From: CAVQWT01 sp963810815 | GTDB taxonomy: Bacteria; Pseudomonadota; Gammaproteobacteria; Burkholderiales; Casimicrobiaceae | Direction: 5' to 3' | Assembly: GCA_963810815.1 (NCBI GenBank) | Contig: CAWEPB010000003.1 | Span: 434,001-498,000 of the forward strand | Length of the DNA: 64,000 nt | Part shown: positions 52,304-61,634 of the stretch, piece after piece | Layout: each line of letters starts with the position of its first letter | Position numbering within the stretch: position 1 is the first letter of the stretch | Position numbers and translations under genes: made by a program | Notes under the pieces: generated by a model | Told to the model about the DNA's origin: nothing | Database searches by the model: none | What the model saw: only the letters and a program-made list of their open reading frames with translations

Positions 52304-54589
52304 GTGAATTCGACCTCGTCGTTACCCGGCATCGAGGCGCTGCTCGCACGGCACCTGCTCGTCGGTTCGTTGCCCGCCGCCGACCTTGCCGAGCTGCTCG
52401 CGGCGCTGCGCCCGGTCGAAGCGGCCACCGGGGATGTGATCCTGCGGCAGGGCGATCCGGGCGAGGACCTCTGCCTGGTCGTGTCGGGCCGGCTGGCGGT
52501 TCGCGTCGACCGCCCCGACGGGTCGTCGACGCTGCTGGACGAGGTCGGCCCCGGCGGGGTCGTCGGCGAGATGGCGCTGCTCACCGGCCAGCCGCGGACG
52601 GCCACCGTCGTCGCGCTCGAGCCGTCGCGGCTCGCGCGGCTCGCGCGGGTCGACTTCGAACGCCTCGCGGCGAAGCACCCGGCCGCGCTCGGCGGGTTGC
52701 TGCACCGGATCCTGCCGCGGCTGCGCGGCAACCAGCTGGCGGGCCTGCTCGCCGAGCTGTTCGGGCCCCTCGACGCGGCGGCGCTGCGCGAAATCGAGGC
52801 GAAGGTCGAGTGGCTGCCGCTCCCGAGCGGCAGCACGCTGTTCCGCGAAGGCGACGCCGGCGAACACGTGTACGTGGTCGTCAATGGCCGCCTGCGCGTC
52901 GTCACCGCCGACCCGGACGGCCGCGAGCGGCTGCTCGAGGAGGTCGGCCGCGGCGGCGCGGTGGGCGAGGTCGCGCTGCTGACGGGCGAGCCGCGCTCGG
53001 CGACGGTCTATGCGGTCCGCGACAGCTGGCTGATCGGCCTGTCGAAGACGTCGTTCTACGAGCTGTTGCCGCGCCATCCCCGGGCGATGATGCAGATCGC
53101 GCGGGCGGGGGTCTGGCGACTGCGACGCGCGGCGCAACGGCCGCGGTCGCGCGGCAGCCGGCCGGCGGTCTTCGCGGTGGTCGCAGCCGGCCCCGGCGTC
53201 GCGCTCGCCGATTTCGCGCGGCGGCTCGCGGCAGCGCTCGGCGAATTCGGCCGGGTGCAGCGGTTGGCCTCCGCCGACGTCGACCGGATGCTCTGCCGGC
53301 CCGGCATCGCCTGCAGTGGCGAGGACACCGTCGTGCACGAGTCGCTCGCCGCCTGGCTCGGCGCGCAGGAACGCGACCACGGCGCGCTGGTGCTGGAGGC
53401 CGATCCCGGCTGGACCGCATGGACGCGTCGCTGCGTCCGGCAGGCCGACCGCGTGCTGATCGTCGCCCGCGCGGGCGCGGATCCCGCCCCGGGCGAGATC
53501 GAAACGGCGCTGGCCGCGCTGGGACTCAAGACCCGGACCGAGTTCGCGCTGCTGCACCCCGACGCGACGGACCGGCCGACCGGCACGCTGGCCTGGCTCA
53601 CCCCCCGCGCGGTCGCCGCCCACCACCATGTGCGGCTCGGCCACGACGGCGACCTGCGGCGCCTTGCGCGGCGGCTGAGCGGGCGCGCGATCGGCCTCGT
53701 GCTCGGCGGCGGCGGGGCGCGCGGCTTCGCGCACATCGGTGCGCTGCGCGCGCTCGACGAGGCCGGCATCGAGGTCGACCTGATCGGCGGGACCAGCATC
53801 GGCTCGGTGATCGCGGCGGGGCGCGCGGCCGGCATTTCGCTGTCCGAGATGCTGCGTCTCGCCGAGATCTTCGCGTCCCCGAAGCGGCTGCTCGACCGCA
53901 CGCTGCCGGTGGTCGCGATGATGACCGGCGGCAAGGTGACGGCGGTTTACCGCCAGGTCTTCGGGGACCTGCTGATCGAGGACCTCTGGATGCCCTGCTT
54001 CGTCGTCGCCAGCGGCCTGTCGCGCGCGGAGGCCGTCGTGCACCAGCGCGGCCCGGTGTGGCGGGCCGTGCGCGCCAGCACCGCGATCCCGGCGATCTTC
54101 CCGCCGCTGCTCGGCGACGACGGCGAGGTGCTGATCGACGGCGGCGTCATGAACAACATGCCGCTCGACGTCATGCGCGAGCTCTGCGAGGGGGGCACGG
54201 TCATCGGCGTCAATCCGATGCCGACCCACGACCGCATGAAGGACTACCGCTTCGGCCCCAGTCTCTCCGGCTGGCAGGCGCTGTTCGGGCGCCTGCGGTG
54301 GTTCGGCGTGCGGACCCGCGCGCCGTCGATCCTGGGCAGCGTCATGCGCGCCACCGAGATCAACAGCGCGAACCGGATGCGCCAGCCGGCGTTCCGCGCG
54401 CTGGCCGACCTGCTGATCGAACCGCCGGTCGAGGGCTTCCCGATCCTCGCGTTCGACCGGTACGCGCCGATCATCGACATCGGTTACCGCTCGGCGCAGG
54501 AGCGGATCGCGGCGTGGCAGGCGGCGGAAGCGGCGGCGGTGGACGCCGAGGCGGCGACCGGCGGGCAAACCCGGACAGCGGAGGAGTGA
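52304..54589 (+). CDS. Patatin-like phospholipase with two cNMP-binding domains (NTE-like)
   Basis: 761 aa, GTG start at 52304. Two tandem cyclic-nucleotide-binding domains (about residues 12-125, VGEMALLTGQPRTAT; and 140-260, VGEVALLTGEPRSAT) are followed by a ~190-residue linker found in neuropathy-target-esterase relatives. The patatin domain has the oxyanion hole GGGGARGFAHIGAL (about residue 468), the nucleophile in GTSIGS (about 496) and the Asp in LIDGGVMNNMP (about 611). It is expected to hydrolyse (lyso)phospholipids under cNMP control. The stop overlaps the start of the antiporter gene (TGATG). Confidence 0.93.
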   Translation: MNSTSSLPGIEALLARHLLVGSLPAADLAELLAALRPVEAATGDVILRQGDPGEDLCLVVSGRLAVRVDRPDGSSTLLDEVGPGGVVGEMALLTGQPRTATVVALEPSRLARLARVDFERLAAKHPAALGGLLHRILPRLRGNQLAGLLAELFGPLDAAALREIEAKVEWLPLPSGSTLFREGDAGEHVYVVVNGRLRVVTADPDGRERLLEEVGRGGAVGEVALLTGEPRSATVYAVRDSWLIGLSKTSFYELLPRHPRAMMQIARAGVWRLRRAAQRPRSRGSRPAVFAVVAAGPGVALADFARRLAAALGEFGRVQRLASADVDRMLCRPGIACSGEDTVVHESLAAWLGAQERDHGALVLEADPGWTAWTRRCVRQADRVLIVARAGADPAPGEIETALAALGLKTRTEFALLHPDATDRPTGTLAWLTPRAVAAHHHVRLGHDGDLRRLARRLSGRAIGLVLGGGGARGFAHIGALRALDEAGIEVDLIGGTSIGSVIAAGRAAGISLSEMLRLAEIFASPKRLLDRTLPVVAMMTGGKVTAVYRQVFGDLLIEDLWMPCFVVASGLSRAEAVVHQRGPVWRAVRASTAIPAIFPPLLGDDGEVLIDGGVMNNMPLDVMRELCEGGTVIGVNPMPTHDRMKDYRFGPSLSGWQALFGRLRWFGVRTRAPSILGSVMRATEINSANRMRQPAFRALADLLIEPPVEGFPILAFDRYAPIIDIGYRSAQERIAAWQAAEAAAVDAEAATGGQTRTAEE

Positions 54590-56301
54590 TGGAACACAAC
54601 CTGGTGAACGATATCGCCGTCTGCGTCATCGCGGCATGGGTCGTCGCCGTCGCCAGCCAGGTGGCGCGGCAGCCGCTGCTGCTCGCGTACCTGGTCGCCG
54701 GGTTCGCCGTCGGCCCCAACGGCTTCAAGTGGGTCACCGACGCCGCGAGCATCCAGGTCATTTCGCACATCGGCCTCAGCCTGCTGCTGTTCATGATCGG
54801 GCTCGAGATCGACCTGAAGCGGATGGTCAGCGCCGGCAAGGTCATCACGCTGACCGCCGCCGCGCAGATCTTCGGCTGCGTGGCACTGGGATGGCTGTTC
54901 TTCGGGCTGATCGGTCTGGGCGGCGGCTGGCTGGAGGGGCTCTACCTCGGCGTCGCGGTCGCGCTTTCCAGCACCGTGATCATCGTCAAGATCCTCTACG
55001 ACAAGCGGGAACTGGACACGCTGGCCGGTCGCATCACGCTGGGCGTGCTGGTGCTGCAGGACCTGTTCGTCATCGTCTTCCTCGCCATCCAGCCGGACCT
55101 CAAGAACCCGGCGCCGATGGTGTTCGGCCTCGCGATGCTGAAGGTGGCGCTGCTGGTCGGCGTCGGCTTCGTCTTCAGCCGCTTCGTGCTGCCGCCGATC
55201 TTCAAGTTCGTCGCGCGACAGCCGGAGCTGGTGCTGGTGGGCGCGCTCGCCTGGTGCTTCGCGCTCGCGGGCTTCGCCCGGTATCTCGGCCTGTCGCCGG
55301 AGATGGGGGCGCTGATCGCCGGGGTGATGGTGTCGACGTTCCCGTACACGCTGGACGTGATCGCCAAGGTCACCAGCCTGCGCGACTTCTTCGTGACGCT
55401 GTTCTTCGTGGGGCTGGGCATGACCATCCCGCTGCCGACGTGGAACATCGCGCTGTGGACGCTGCTGGTCAGCGCATTCGTCATTGTGAGCCGGCTCGTC
55501 ACCGTCGTCCCGGTGCTGCACTCGATGCGGCTCGGCCACCGGGTGAGCTTCCTGCCGGCGCTGAACCTGTGCCAGATCAGCGAGCTCTCGCTGGTGCTGC
55601 TGGCGCTGGGCAAGGCCTCAGGCGACGTATCGGACGAGTCGATGGCGATCGTCGCGTTCGCGTTCGCCTTCCTGGCGATCGGTTCCACCTATGCGATCGG
55701 CCGGAGCGACTCGATCCTCCACCGCGCCTCGCCGTGGCTCACCCGGCTGGGCCTCCACGACCTCAAGGCGATGAAGGACGAATCCGAGGCCCCCCAGAAG
55801 CACGGGCGCATCTTCCTGCTGGGATTTTCGTGGACCGCGAGCTCGCTGCTCGAGGAGATCCGGCGGCGCAAGCCGCAGCTGCTCGACGACCTCTGGGTCG
55901 TCGATTTCAATCCGGTGGTCATCGAACGACTGCGCGACCGCGGCGTGCACGTCGTCTACGGCGACATCAGCCAGCGCGACACGCTGCTGCATGCGGGACT
56001 TGCCAAGGCCGAGATCATCATCTGCTCGCTGCCCGACATGCTGCTGAAGGGCGCCAGCAACCGGCGGCTGCTGCAGCAGCTGCACGAGCTGAATCCCAGG
56101 GCGAAGATCATCGTCCACGCCGAGAACCTGTCCGACGTCGAGACGCTGTACGCGGCGGGGGCCAGCTACATCAGCGCGCCGCGCCTGCTCGAGGCCGCCG
56201 AGCTGCTGCACGCGATCGAGGCGGCCGACGTCAGCCTGCTGCACGAAAAGCGCGACGGCCAGCTGAAGCACCTCGCCGGGCGCGACGAAGTGATTCCCTG
56301 A
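54589..56301 (+). CDS. CPA2-family monovalent cation/H+ antiporter with TrkA-N domain
   Basis: 570 aa. About twelve membrane spans (residues 1-380) with KefB/C-type motifs: QPLLLAYLVAGFAVGPNGF, FMIGLEIDLKRM, ALSSTVIIVKIL, LLVLQDLF-like LGVLVLQDLFVIVF, EMGALIAGVMVSTFPY and NLCQISELSLVLLALG. From about residue 405 comes a Rossmann TrkA-N domain (GRIFLLGFSWTASSLLEEI, WVVDFNPVVIERLRDRGVHVVYGDIS). The dinucleotide loop (GFSWTA) lacks the usual GxGxxG, so ligand binding may be altered. K+ or Na+ exchange is expected. Translationally coupled to the NTE-like phospholipase. Confidence 0.92.
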   Translation: MEHNLVNDIAVCVIAAWVVAVASQVARQPLLLAYLVAGFAVGPNGFKWVTDAASIQVISHIGLSLLLFMIGLEIDLKRMVSAGKVITLTAAAQIFGCVALGWLFFGLIGLGGGWLEGLYLGVAVALSSTVIIVKILYDKRELDTLAGRITLGVLVLQDLFVIVFLAIQPDLKNPAPMVFGLAMLKVALLVGVGFVFSRFVLPPIFKFVARQPELVLVGALAWCFALAGFARYLGLSPEMGALIAGVMVSTFPYTLDVIAKVTSLRDFFVTLFFVGLGMTIPLPTWNIALWTLLVSAFVIVSRLVTVVPVLHSMRLGHRVSFLPALNLCQISELSLVLLALGKASGDVSDESMAIVAFAFAFLAIGSTYAIGRSDSILHRASPWLTRLGLHDLKAMKDESEAPQKHGRIFLLGFSWTASSLLEEIRRRKPQLLDDLWVVDFNPVVIERLRDRGVHVVYGDISQRDTLLHAGLAKAEIIICSLPDMLLKGASNRRLLQQLHELNPRAKIIVHAENLSDVETLYAAGASYISAPRLLEAAELLHAIEAADVSLLHEKRDGQLKHLAGRDEVIP

Positions 56302-56368
56302 GCGGCGCCCGCCGCGTCGGAAGCAGCCACGGCGCCGTCGCCGGCGGCGGACGGCGCCGCGGCATCGC

Positions 56369-56950
56369 CTACCGCTTCGCCGTCACGCTCCATTCGTCGA
56401 TGTGCGTGAGGCAGGGCTGCCCGTCGTACCACTGGTAGTGGACGCGCAGGAACTGCTGTCCGGAGGCGCCGACCGACGCCGGCGGGACCGCCTCGTCGTA
56501 GAGAAAGGTCACGCCTTCGGGACTGATCTCGGTGGCCTTGCCGAGCTCGACCTTGCGCTTGACGTAGCTCGCGCCCTGGTGCCTGGTCATGTCGGCCAGC
56601 GGGCCGCGCTGGAAGGTCAGCTTGACCTGCGGGCACAGCATCGATGCCCACGCGTTCATGTTGCCGTTGCGCATCGCCGCATAGGCTTCCCGCGCCAGCG
56701 GCTCGAGCTCGCGCTTGGCGACAGCGGCGCGGCGCAGGTTCTCCTCGCGGCTGGTGACGGTGCTGCCGGACAGCGTCTGGCCGTTCCTGGACTGCACGGC
56801 GCCCGACGTCATCGCGCCCTTGTCCTTGTCCGCCGGATCGCAGGGACGGTCCTGGTACGTCGTCTTGCCGTCGATCACGCATTTGTAGGGCGCGGCGGCG
56901 GCCGCGATCGGGGCGAGCGCGAGAAGGACGAAGAGGATGCGCAGGGACAT
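56369..56950 (-). CDS. Exported DUF4124-like protein
   Basis: 193 aa. A signal peptide (LRILFVLLALAPIAAAAAP) is followed by YKCVIDGKTTYQDRPCDPAD, a DUF4124 variant with two Cys that may pair. The rest has helices (RRAAVAKRELEPLAREAYAAMRNGNMNAWASMLCP) and a beta-rich end with conserved-looking HYQWYDGQPCLTHIDEW. Probably periplasmic. Function unknown. Confidence 0.8.
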   Translation of the reverse strand: MSLRILFVLLALAPIAAAAAPYKCVIDGKTTYQDRPCDPADKDKGAMTSGAVQSRNGQTLSGSTVTSREENLRRAAVAKRELEPLAREAYAAMRNGNMNAWASMLCPQVKLTFQRGPLADMTRHQGASYVKRKVELGKATEISPEGVTFLYDEAVPPASVGASGQQFLRVHYQWYDGQPCLTHIDEWSVTAKR

Positions 56951-57164
56951 GGCCGGGCCGGTGGGGTCGAAACCCGGATTCTAGCCTCGTCGCTGCCGTT
57001 GCCGGGGTCCTCTCGCAGGGTCCGGCCGCCCGCCCGTCGGAACCGCATGGCGCACCATCACATACTTGACGATGCCGTGCGGAAAGCCGCGGAACTCGGT
57101 GGCATGGACTCGTCGTGGACGTCGAAGGCCAGCTCGGTGCGAGGCACGTGCGCGCCCGCCGTCG

Positions 57165-58115
57165 TCAATCCAGCGGAATGCGGCCCTTGTTGGCATCGAG
57201 CCACGCGGAGAAGGTCTGCAGCGACGGGTTGAGCGCGCGGGATTCCTCGACACTGCGCGCGGCACAGAAGTCGGCCTCGAAATCGCGGTAGAACTGGAAC
57301 ATGTTGCCCAGGTCGTCCGCGCCCGGGAAGCCGAAGCTCCGATAGACGTCCGGCGTCACCGCGTTGTGCGCGACCGGCTGCCCGAGCGCACGACCCAACG
57401 CGGCCGCCATCTCGGCGCCCGTGAGGTGTTCGCCGGCGATGCCGACGGTCTTGCCGATGTACTTCGGGCCGGCCTTGAAGACGCCGTACGCGCAGCGGCC
57501 GATATCCTCGGCAGCCATCCCCGCCAGCTTCGCGTCGCCCATCGGCAGGGTGAAGGCGAGCCTGCCGTCCGGCCCCTTCTTCGGCCCCATGCCGAAGTGG
57601 ATCAGGTTGTCCCAGTAGAACGACGTCAGCAGGAAGGTCGTCGGCACGCCTGCGTCCGTGAACAGGTGATCCGACTCGCCCTTGGCGTCGAAGTGCGGGA
57701 CCTTGTACTGCCCCATCAGCGTCGGCATGCGAGGGTCGGACAGCGGAACCCGGCGGCGCGTGTCCTCGAGCGTCGACCAGATCGCATGACGGATGCCGGC
57801 TGCCTTCGCCGCGCGGGCCATGATCGCCGCCTCGGCCTTCTCCTTGTCGGGCGAGAAGTGCGCCCAGAAGAAGGTGACGAAGTACGCGCCGTACGCCCCC
57901 TGCAGCGCGCGGGTCAGGCTCGCCTCGTCGTCGACGTCCGCGGCGACGACTTCGGCACCCAGCCGGGCGAGCTCTCGTGCCTTGTCGGACGTGGGGTCGC
58001 GCGTGATCGCGCGGACGGCGAAGCCCCCGGCCGGATCGCCGAGGATCGCGCGAACCAGTCCGCCACCCTGTGCGCCGGTGGCGCCCACCACCGCGATGAT
58101 CTTCCGGTCAGCCAT
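57165..58115 (-). CDS. NmrA-family NAD(P)-binding protein
   Basis: 316 aa atypical short-chain dehydrogenase fold. The dinucleotide motif VVGATGAQGGGLV begins near residue 9, VRAITRDP follows the second strand, and the NmrA/HSCARG type is supported by AYFVTFFWAHFSPDKEKAEA, HAIWSTLEDTRR, and YKVPHFDAKGESDHLF. Members are NAD(P)H sensors or reductases, and many lack catalysis. The typical Tyr-X-X-X-Lys is replaced. Isolated, with a small gap before the next minus-strand gene. Confidence 0.88.
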   Translation of the reverse strand: MADRKIIAVVGATGAQGGGLVRAILGDPAGGFAVRAITRDPTSDKARELARLGAEVVAADVDDEASLTRALQGAYGAYFVTFFWAHFSPDKEKAEAAIMARAAKAAGIRHAIWSTLEDTRRRVPLSDPRMPTLMGQYKVPHFDAKGESDHLFTDAGVPTTFLLTSFYWDNLIHFGMGPKKGPDGRLAFTLPMGDAKLAGMAAEDIGRCAYGVFKAGPKYIGKTVGIAGEHLTGAEMAAALGRALGQPVAHNAVTPDVYRSFGFPGADDLGNMFQFYRDFEADFCAARSVEESRALNPSLQTFSAWLDANKGRIPLD

Positions 58116-58193
58116 GGCGTTTCCCTCTCCTGTCGGGTGGCGTGTCCACGCCGGAGTCCGACGATACCGCGCCGGGCCCGGCAGGAAAAGTGG

Positions 58194-59063
58194 TCAGTCC
58201 GCGAGCAGCGAGAGGTCGGCCTCGCACCACGTCCGGTCTTCGGCCGGGATCTGCCGATGCAGCTCGAACGCGTGTTCGCGACTCACCAGGAAGCCGTTGC
58301 GGTCGCCGGCGGCCCGCTGCGCGATGGCGAGCGCCGCGTGGCCGAAGAAGCGCTCGAACGGCGGCGCGTCGTTGCGCTCGCACACGTCGATGCAGCGCTT
58401 CGCACGGACGATCGCGCGCTCGGGCTCGCCGGCCGCGAGGAGACTGCGCGCCAGGCGATGCAGCGCGCGCTCCTCCTCGAGCCAGGTGCCGGCGAGCGTC
58501 CAGTACGTGTGGCCGCCCTCGGCGGCGTGCACCATGCCGGCGGTCTCGGCCGCGCTGCGGTCGGTCTTCTCCTCGAGCCCGGCGGCGAGGTTGTTGCCGG
58601 CCACCGCGAGCGCGCGGATGGCGGGGGAACCGGCCGGCAGACCCCCGGCGGCGATCTGCGTCGCCGCGGCGTATGCGGCCAGCGCACGCGCGAAGTCGTC
58701 ACGGGCGGTGAAGATCGACGCGGCCATCGCCAGCACCGCCGCCCGGTCGTCGGCCGCAAGCGCCGCGAGCGCCTCGCCGTCGCCCCGCGCGCAGCGCAGC
58801 GTCGCCACGCCGCGGTCGATCGCACCGGCAGCCTCCGGGCCCGCGTCGGCACCGGCAGTTCCGCGCAGCGATTCGAGCAGCGCGATTCCCGCCGCCCATT
58901 CGCCCAGGTGCTCGCCGTAGACGTGCGTGACCAGGCGCGCGAACGGCGGGACGTGCGCGGGCGCGGCGACGAGCGCGAGCGATGCGGCCAGCCGGTCGGC
59001 GACTTCGCGCGGGTGGTCGCCGTGGTCGTTCCACGCGGTGTCGATGAAGCTGTCGAAAGTCAT
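58194..59063 (-). CDS. Hypothetical helical (TPR-like) protein
   Basis: 289 aa. ATG at 59063 follows GGAGGCCAGC. The sequence is all-helical with repeat-like pairs (ALAALAADDRAAVLAMAASIFTARDDFARALAAYAAATQIA; LHRLARSLLAAGEPERAIVRAKRCIDVCERN; FGHAALAIAQRAAGDRNGFL), so TPR-like packing is likely. There is no signal peptide. I recall related uncharacterised proteins in proteobacteria but no function. Confidence 0.75.
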   Translation of the reverse strand: MTFDSFIDTAWNDHGDHPREVADRLAASLALVAAPAHVPPFARLVTHVYGEHLGEWAAGIALLESLRGTAGADAGPEAAGAIDRGVATLRCARGDGEALAALAADDRAAVLAMAASIFTARDDFARALAAYAAATQIAAGGLPAGSPAIRALAVAGNNLAAGLEEKTDRSAAETAGMVHAAEGGHTYWTLAGTWLEEERALHRLARSLLAAGEPERAIVRAKRCIDVCERNDAPPFERFFGHAALAIAQRAAGDRNGFLVSREHAFELHRQIPAEDRTWCEADLSLLAD

Positions 59064-59109
59064 GCTGGCCTCCAGGTCCTGCCGGCTCGCGCGTGACCCC
59101 GCCGCTGCA

Positions 59110-59620
59110 TCAATCGGTCGGGAAGGCCCGGCCCCGATCGATGGTTTCAGCCACGGGGATAGGGCGTTCCGTCCTTGTGCACGGCACCGTGCCGGCTTCG
59201 GTGCGGAACCAGGCGAGATCGTCGTCCGGATAGTGGGCGTGATCGCCCGGCACCCGCGTGCCGACGACGATGAACCGGGCGGGACGGTCACTGCGATTGA
59301 CCAGGTGGTGCGCGTTGCGATCGCCGGCCTTGAAGCCCGCACACATCCCCGGACGGAGCGTGTGCTCGCCATCGCCGGCACGGAGCACGAGTTCGCCTTC
59401 GAGCAGGTAGACGAACTCGTCGGCCAGCGTGTGCCAGTGCCGGACCGACGATTGCGCTCCCGGCTCCAGCGTCTCGAGATTGAATCCGAACTGCGTCAGT
59501 CCGAACGCGTCGCCGAGTGCGCGCCAACTCCCGGCGCCCATGCGGCCCCTGAATGGCTCGGGATACGACGATCCCGACTTGGCGGGTACCTGGTCGGCCT
59601 CGATCGGGGGGAGGCTTCAT
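59110..59620 (-). CDS. Cupin protein, N-terminus offset by a homopolymer frameshift
   Basis: The body (143 aa from the ATG at 59541) is a single cupin: FGFNLETLEPGAQSSVRHWHTLADEFVYLLEGELVLRAGDGEHTLRPGMCAGFKAGDRNAHHLVN, with His/His/Glu and a later His for metal. The expected N-terminus is encoded in the adjacent frame: ATG at 59620 gives MKPPP, and removing one base from the six-G run at 59606-59611 (C on the coding strand) joins it to IEADQVPAKSGSSYPEPFRGRMGAG. So either the start is at 59541 or the run has one base too many. Sugar or small-acid binding is typical; specificity unknown. Confidence 0.8.
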
Positions 59621-59763
59621 GGGCAGTCCTGTCGTTCCCGTCGCCTGCATCGCGACATCCCGCGATGCTAGGGCGCGCGTGCCTGGTCGGCAAGTCCGGC
59701 GATGGGCCAGGAAAGACCGCTCGAGCCCCTACCCGACGATCATCCAGGGTGCGCTGTCGTCGG

Positions 59764-61041
59764 TCAGCCTGCGATCAAACGCGCAGCCGGGGCCGTTTGC
59801 GGTGTCAGCCAATGCACGATCTGGCGCGACACCTCGGGACTGCTCAACAGGCCCATGTGAGTCGTGCGGTACGCGATCCATTGCGACGCCTTCGGGAACC
59901 CGAGCGTGCGCCGCGAATCGGCGTGTTGGCCCAGCGCGCTGTGCAGGGGGACCAGGCCGTCGCCCAGCAGGCGATCCGCCACGTGGCCGCGCCTGGCCGC
60001 CAGCGTCGCGGCGATTGCGTAGCAGGCGACACCGTCGGGCAAGGGCACGACCTGGCGGCTGTCCGGTCGGCGATGAAACCGGTTGTGGCCCTGCCAGTCC
60101 TCGTCGACCGCATGGCCGTACCGCAGATCGGTGATGCCAGCGCTGCGCAGGTGGCCGAGCCTGGCAAAGGGCGCGGTCCACGGCGTGCTGGCGAGGATGA
60201 CGTCCACCCGGTTGCCCGCGCGCTCGAACGGGGCGCCATGATGCGGCGTGCCGAGAAACACGATGTTCTTCAGGTGGCTCGGCCAGGACAGGCTGTCCTG
60301 CTGGGCGCAATGGACCGCGCCGCGGATCACCAGTCCCCCCATGCTGTGGACGAGGACCGTCAGGTCGTCGATCGGCACCGGCCAGTGCGCGATCAACTCT
60401 TCAAGCAGGGCCGAAAGCTCCCGCCCGTTCTGCGAAGTGTGCAGTCCCGTGTTGTAGCGCAGATACAGGGGGGTATAGCCCAGCGCCGACGCCAGCGCTT
60501 CACCGTGATCGACCACCCGCCCCTCGTGCTCCGCGTGCCAGTTCAGGTCGTTCATGCACAAACCGTGGACCAGCAGCAGCACTTTCCCTGTCGCCTCAGG
60601 CATCGGCGGGAGCGCCTGCCAGTTCAGCGGCTCGCCCCGGTACCGCATGGACATCCGAGTCGCGAATGGGTTGTGCGTGGCGGCGAGGTGGTCCCCGACG
60701 ACACCATTCAGAGCCGCGAGGACGGCTTCGCGCTGCGGCGATCCGGGAAGGCGGGCTTCGGCCGCGTCGAGCAGGGGCTGCAGCCTGGCCAACGTTGCAT
60801 CGACCCCCTTGCCCAGCAAGTGCGCGACCCCGCGGACGCTCTTGTAGACCAGGCCGGTGATGCCGCCGGCTCGCCCCGGTACGTTCCCGCCCGGGAAGCC
60901 CAACGTGCTCCATACCGACTGGTGCACGCCCTCGGCGATGTGCGTCACGCCTACGGCGGCATGGGTCGCGAGCTGGGCGGCGCCCCTCAGGTCCGAGGCG
61001 CGGGGTGTCTTGGGACGATTCTTGGCAATTGGCGCCGTCAT
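59764..61041 (-). CDS. Alpha/beta hydrolase (lipase/PGAP1-like)
   Basis: 425 aa from the ATG at 61041 (a TTG three codons earlier is in frame). The N-terminal ~130 residues are helical and hydrophobic-amphipathic (LATHAAVGVTHIAEGVHQSVW, ITGLVYKSVRGVAHLLGKG), suggesting membrane association. The hydrolase core has VLLLVHGLCMNDLNW, the nucleophile elbow VLVHSMGGLVI, and a likely FLGTPHHGAPFERAGN; the catalytic His would be in TTHMGLLSSPEV. A lipase/esterase is expected; the substrate is unknown. Confidence 0.85.
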   Translation of the reverse strand: MTAPIAKNRPKTPRASDLRGAAQLATHAAVGVTHIAEGVHQSVWSTLGFPGGNVPGRAGGITGLVYKSVRGVAHLLGKGVDATLARLQPLLDAAEARLPGSPQREAVLAALNGVVGDHLAATHNPFATRMSMRYRGEPLNWQALPPMPEATGKVLLLVHGLCMNDLNWHAEHEGRVVDHGEALASALGYTPLYLRYNTGLHTSQNGRELSALLEELIAHWPVPIDDLTVLVHSMGGLVIRGAVHCAQQDSLSWPSHLKNIVFLGTPHHGAPFERAGNRVDVILASTPWTAPFARLGHLRSAGITDLRYGHAVDEDWQGHNRFHRRPDSRQVVPLPDGVACYAIAATLAARRGHVADRLLGDGLVPLHSALGQHADSRRTLGFPKASQWIAYRTTHMGLLSSPEVSRQIVHWLTPQTAPAARLIAG

Positions 61042-61215
61042 GACTGTCAACCCGCCGACTGAAACCCCACGGCAAGGGTTCTATTCTGCAGCCAACCGTC
61101 TAGACATGTTCCACTAATCAGGACGGTTGCGATCCTGGCGCACCCGCATTGGCAATCGAGGCGCCCTGGTGCATCGGGGCGGGGCGACAGCGGAAGTCCG
61201 CCGAGGCGGAGGAGC

Positions 61216-61548
61216 TCAGGTGCTCGCAAAGATACGCAACGATTCCAGCCGCAGCGCCAGCATCTGCTCGAGCCGGGAGAGTTCGAGCTGGAGCGTTTGG
61301 CGCTCGCCCTGGTCGGTGGCGGCGTCGACCGCCGCCCGCAGGCGCGCCCGTTCGTGGAACAGTGCGATCTCCGGCGGCGCGACGCCGGCGTCCTTGAGGA
61401 TTTTCATCGGCATCCGCAGCGCATCCGGCGTCGAGTCCCATCCCGGGTCCGCGGCCGGCGGCTTGCCGTAGCCTTGAGCGCGCGCGAGCTCGCCCGATTC
61501 GGCCGCTTCCTGCAGGCGGCGCGCGATTTCCTCGTCCCAGGTGCGCAT
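61216..61548 (-). CDS. DUF1992 (DnaJ-homologue subfamily) protein
   Basis: 110 aa. ATG at 61548 follows AGGAGGCTCCGG. The family pattern is WDEEIARRLQEAAESGELARAQGYGKPP, PMKILKDAGVAPPEIALFHERARLRAAVD. The C-terminal half is a coiled-coil-like helix. There is no J-domain HPD. Function unknown, although annotated in some databases as DnaJ family. Confidence 0.82.
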   Translation of the reverse strand: MRTWDEEIARRLQEAAESGELARAQGYGKPPAADPGWDSTPDALRMPMKILKDAGVAPPEIALFHERARLRAAVDAATDQGERQTLQLELSRLEQMLALRLESLRIFAST

Positions 61549-61634
61549 CCGGAGCCTCCTCGCGTGCAAAGCCTACCATTCGACCCGGCTCGACCGCGGA
61601 CGGTGGAACGCTGCCGGACCGGGCGGTCGCGGAG

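Noticed and set aside
52322..54568. 748-codon antisense frame over the patatin gene
   Set aside because: Shadow frame; the sense strand encodes clear cNMP and patatin motifs.
56981..57265. Minus-strand 94-codon frame with ATEFRGFPHGIVKYVMVRHAVP
   Set aside because: The short phrase looks protein-like, but the rest is Arg-rich, it overlaps the start of the region ahead of the NmrA gene's end, and I could not match a family. It might be a decayed remnant.
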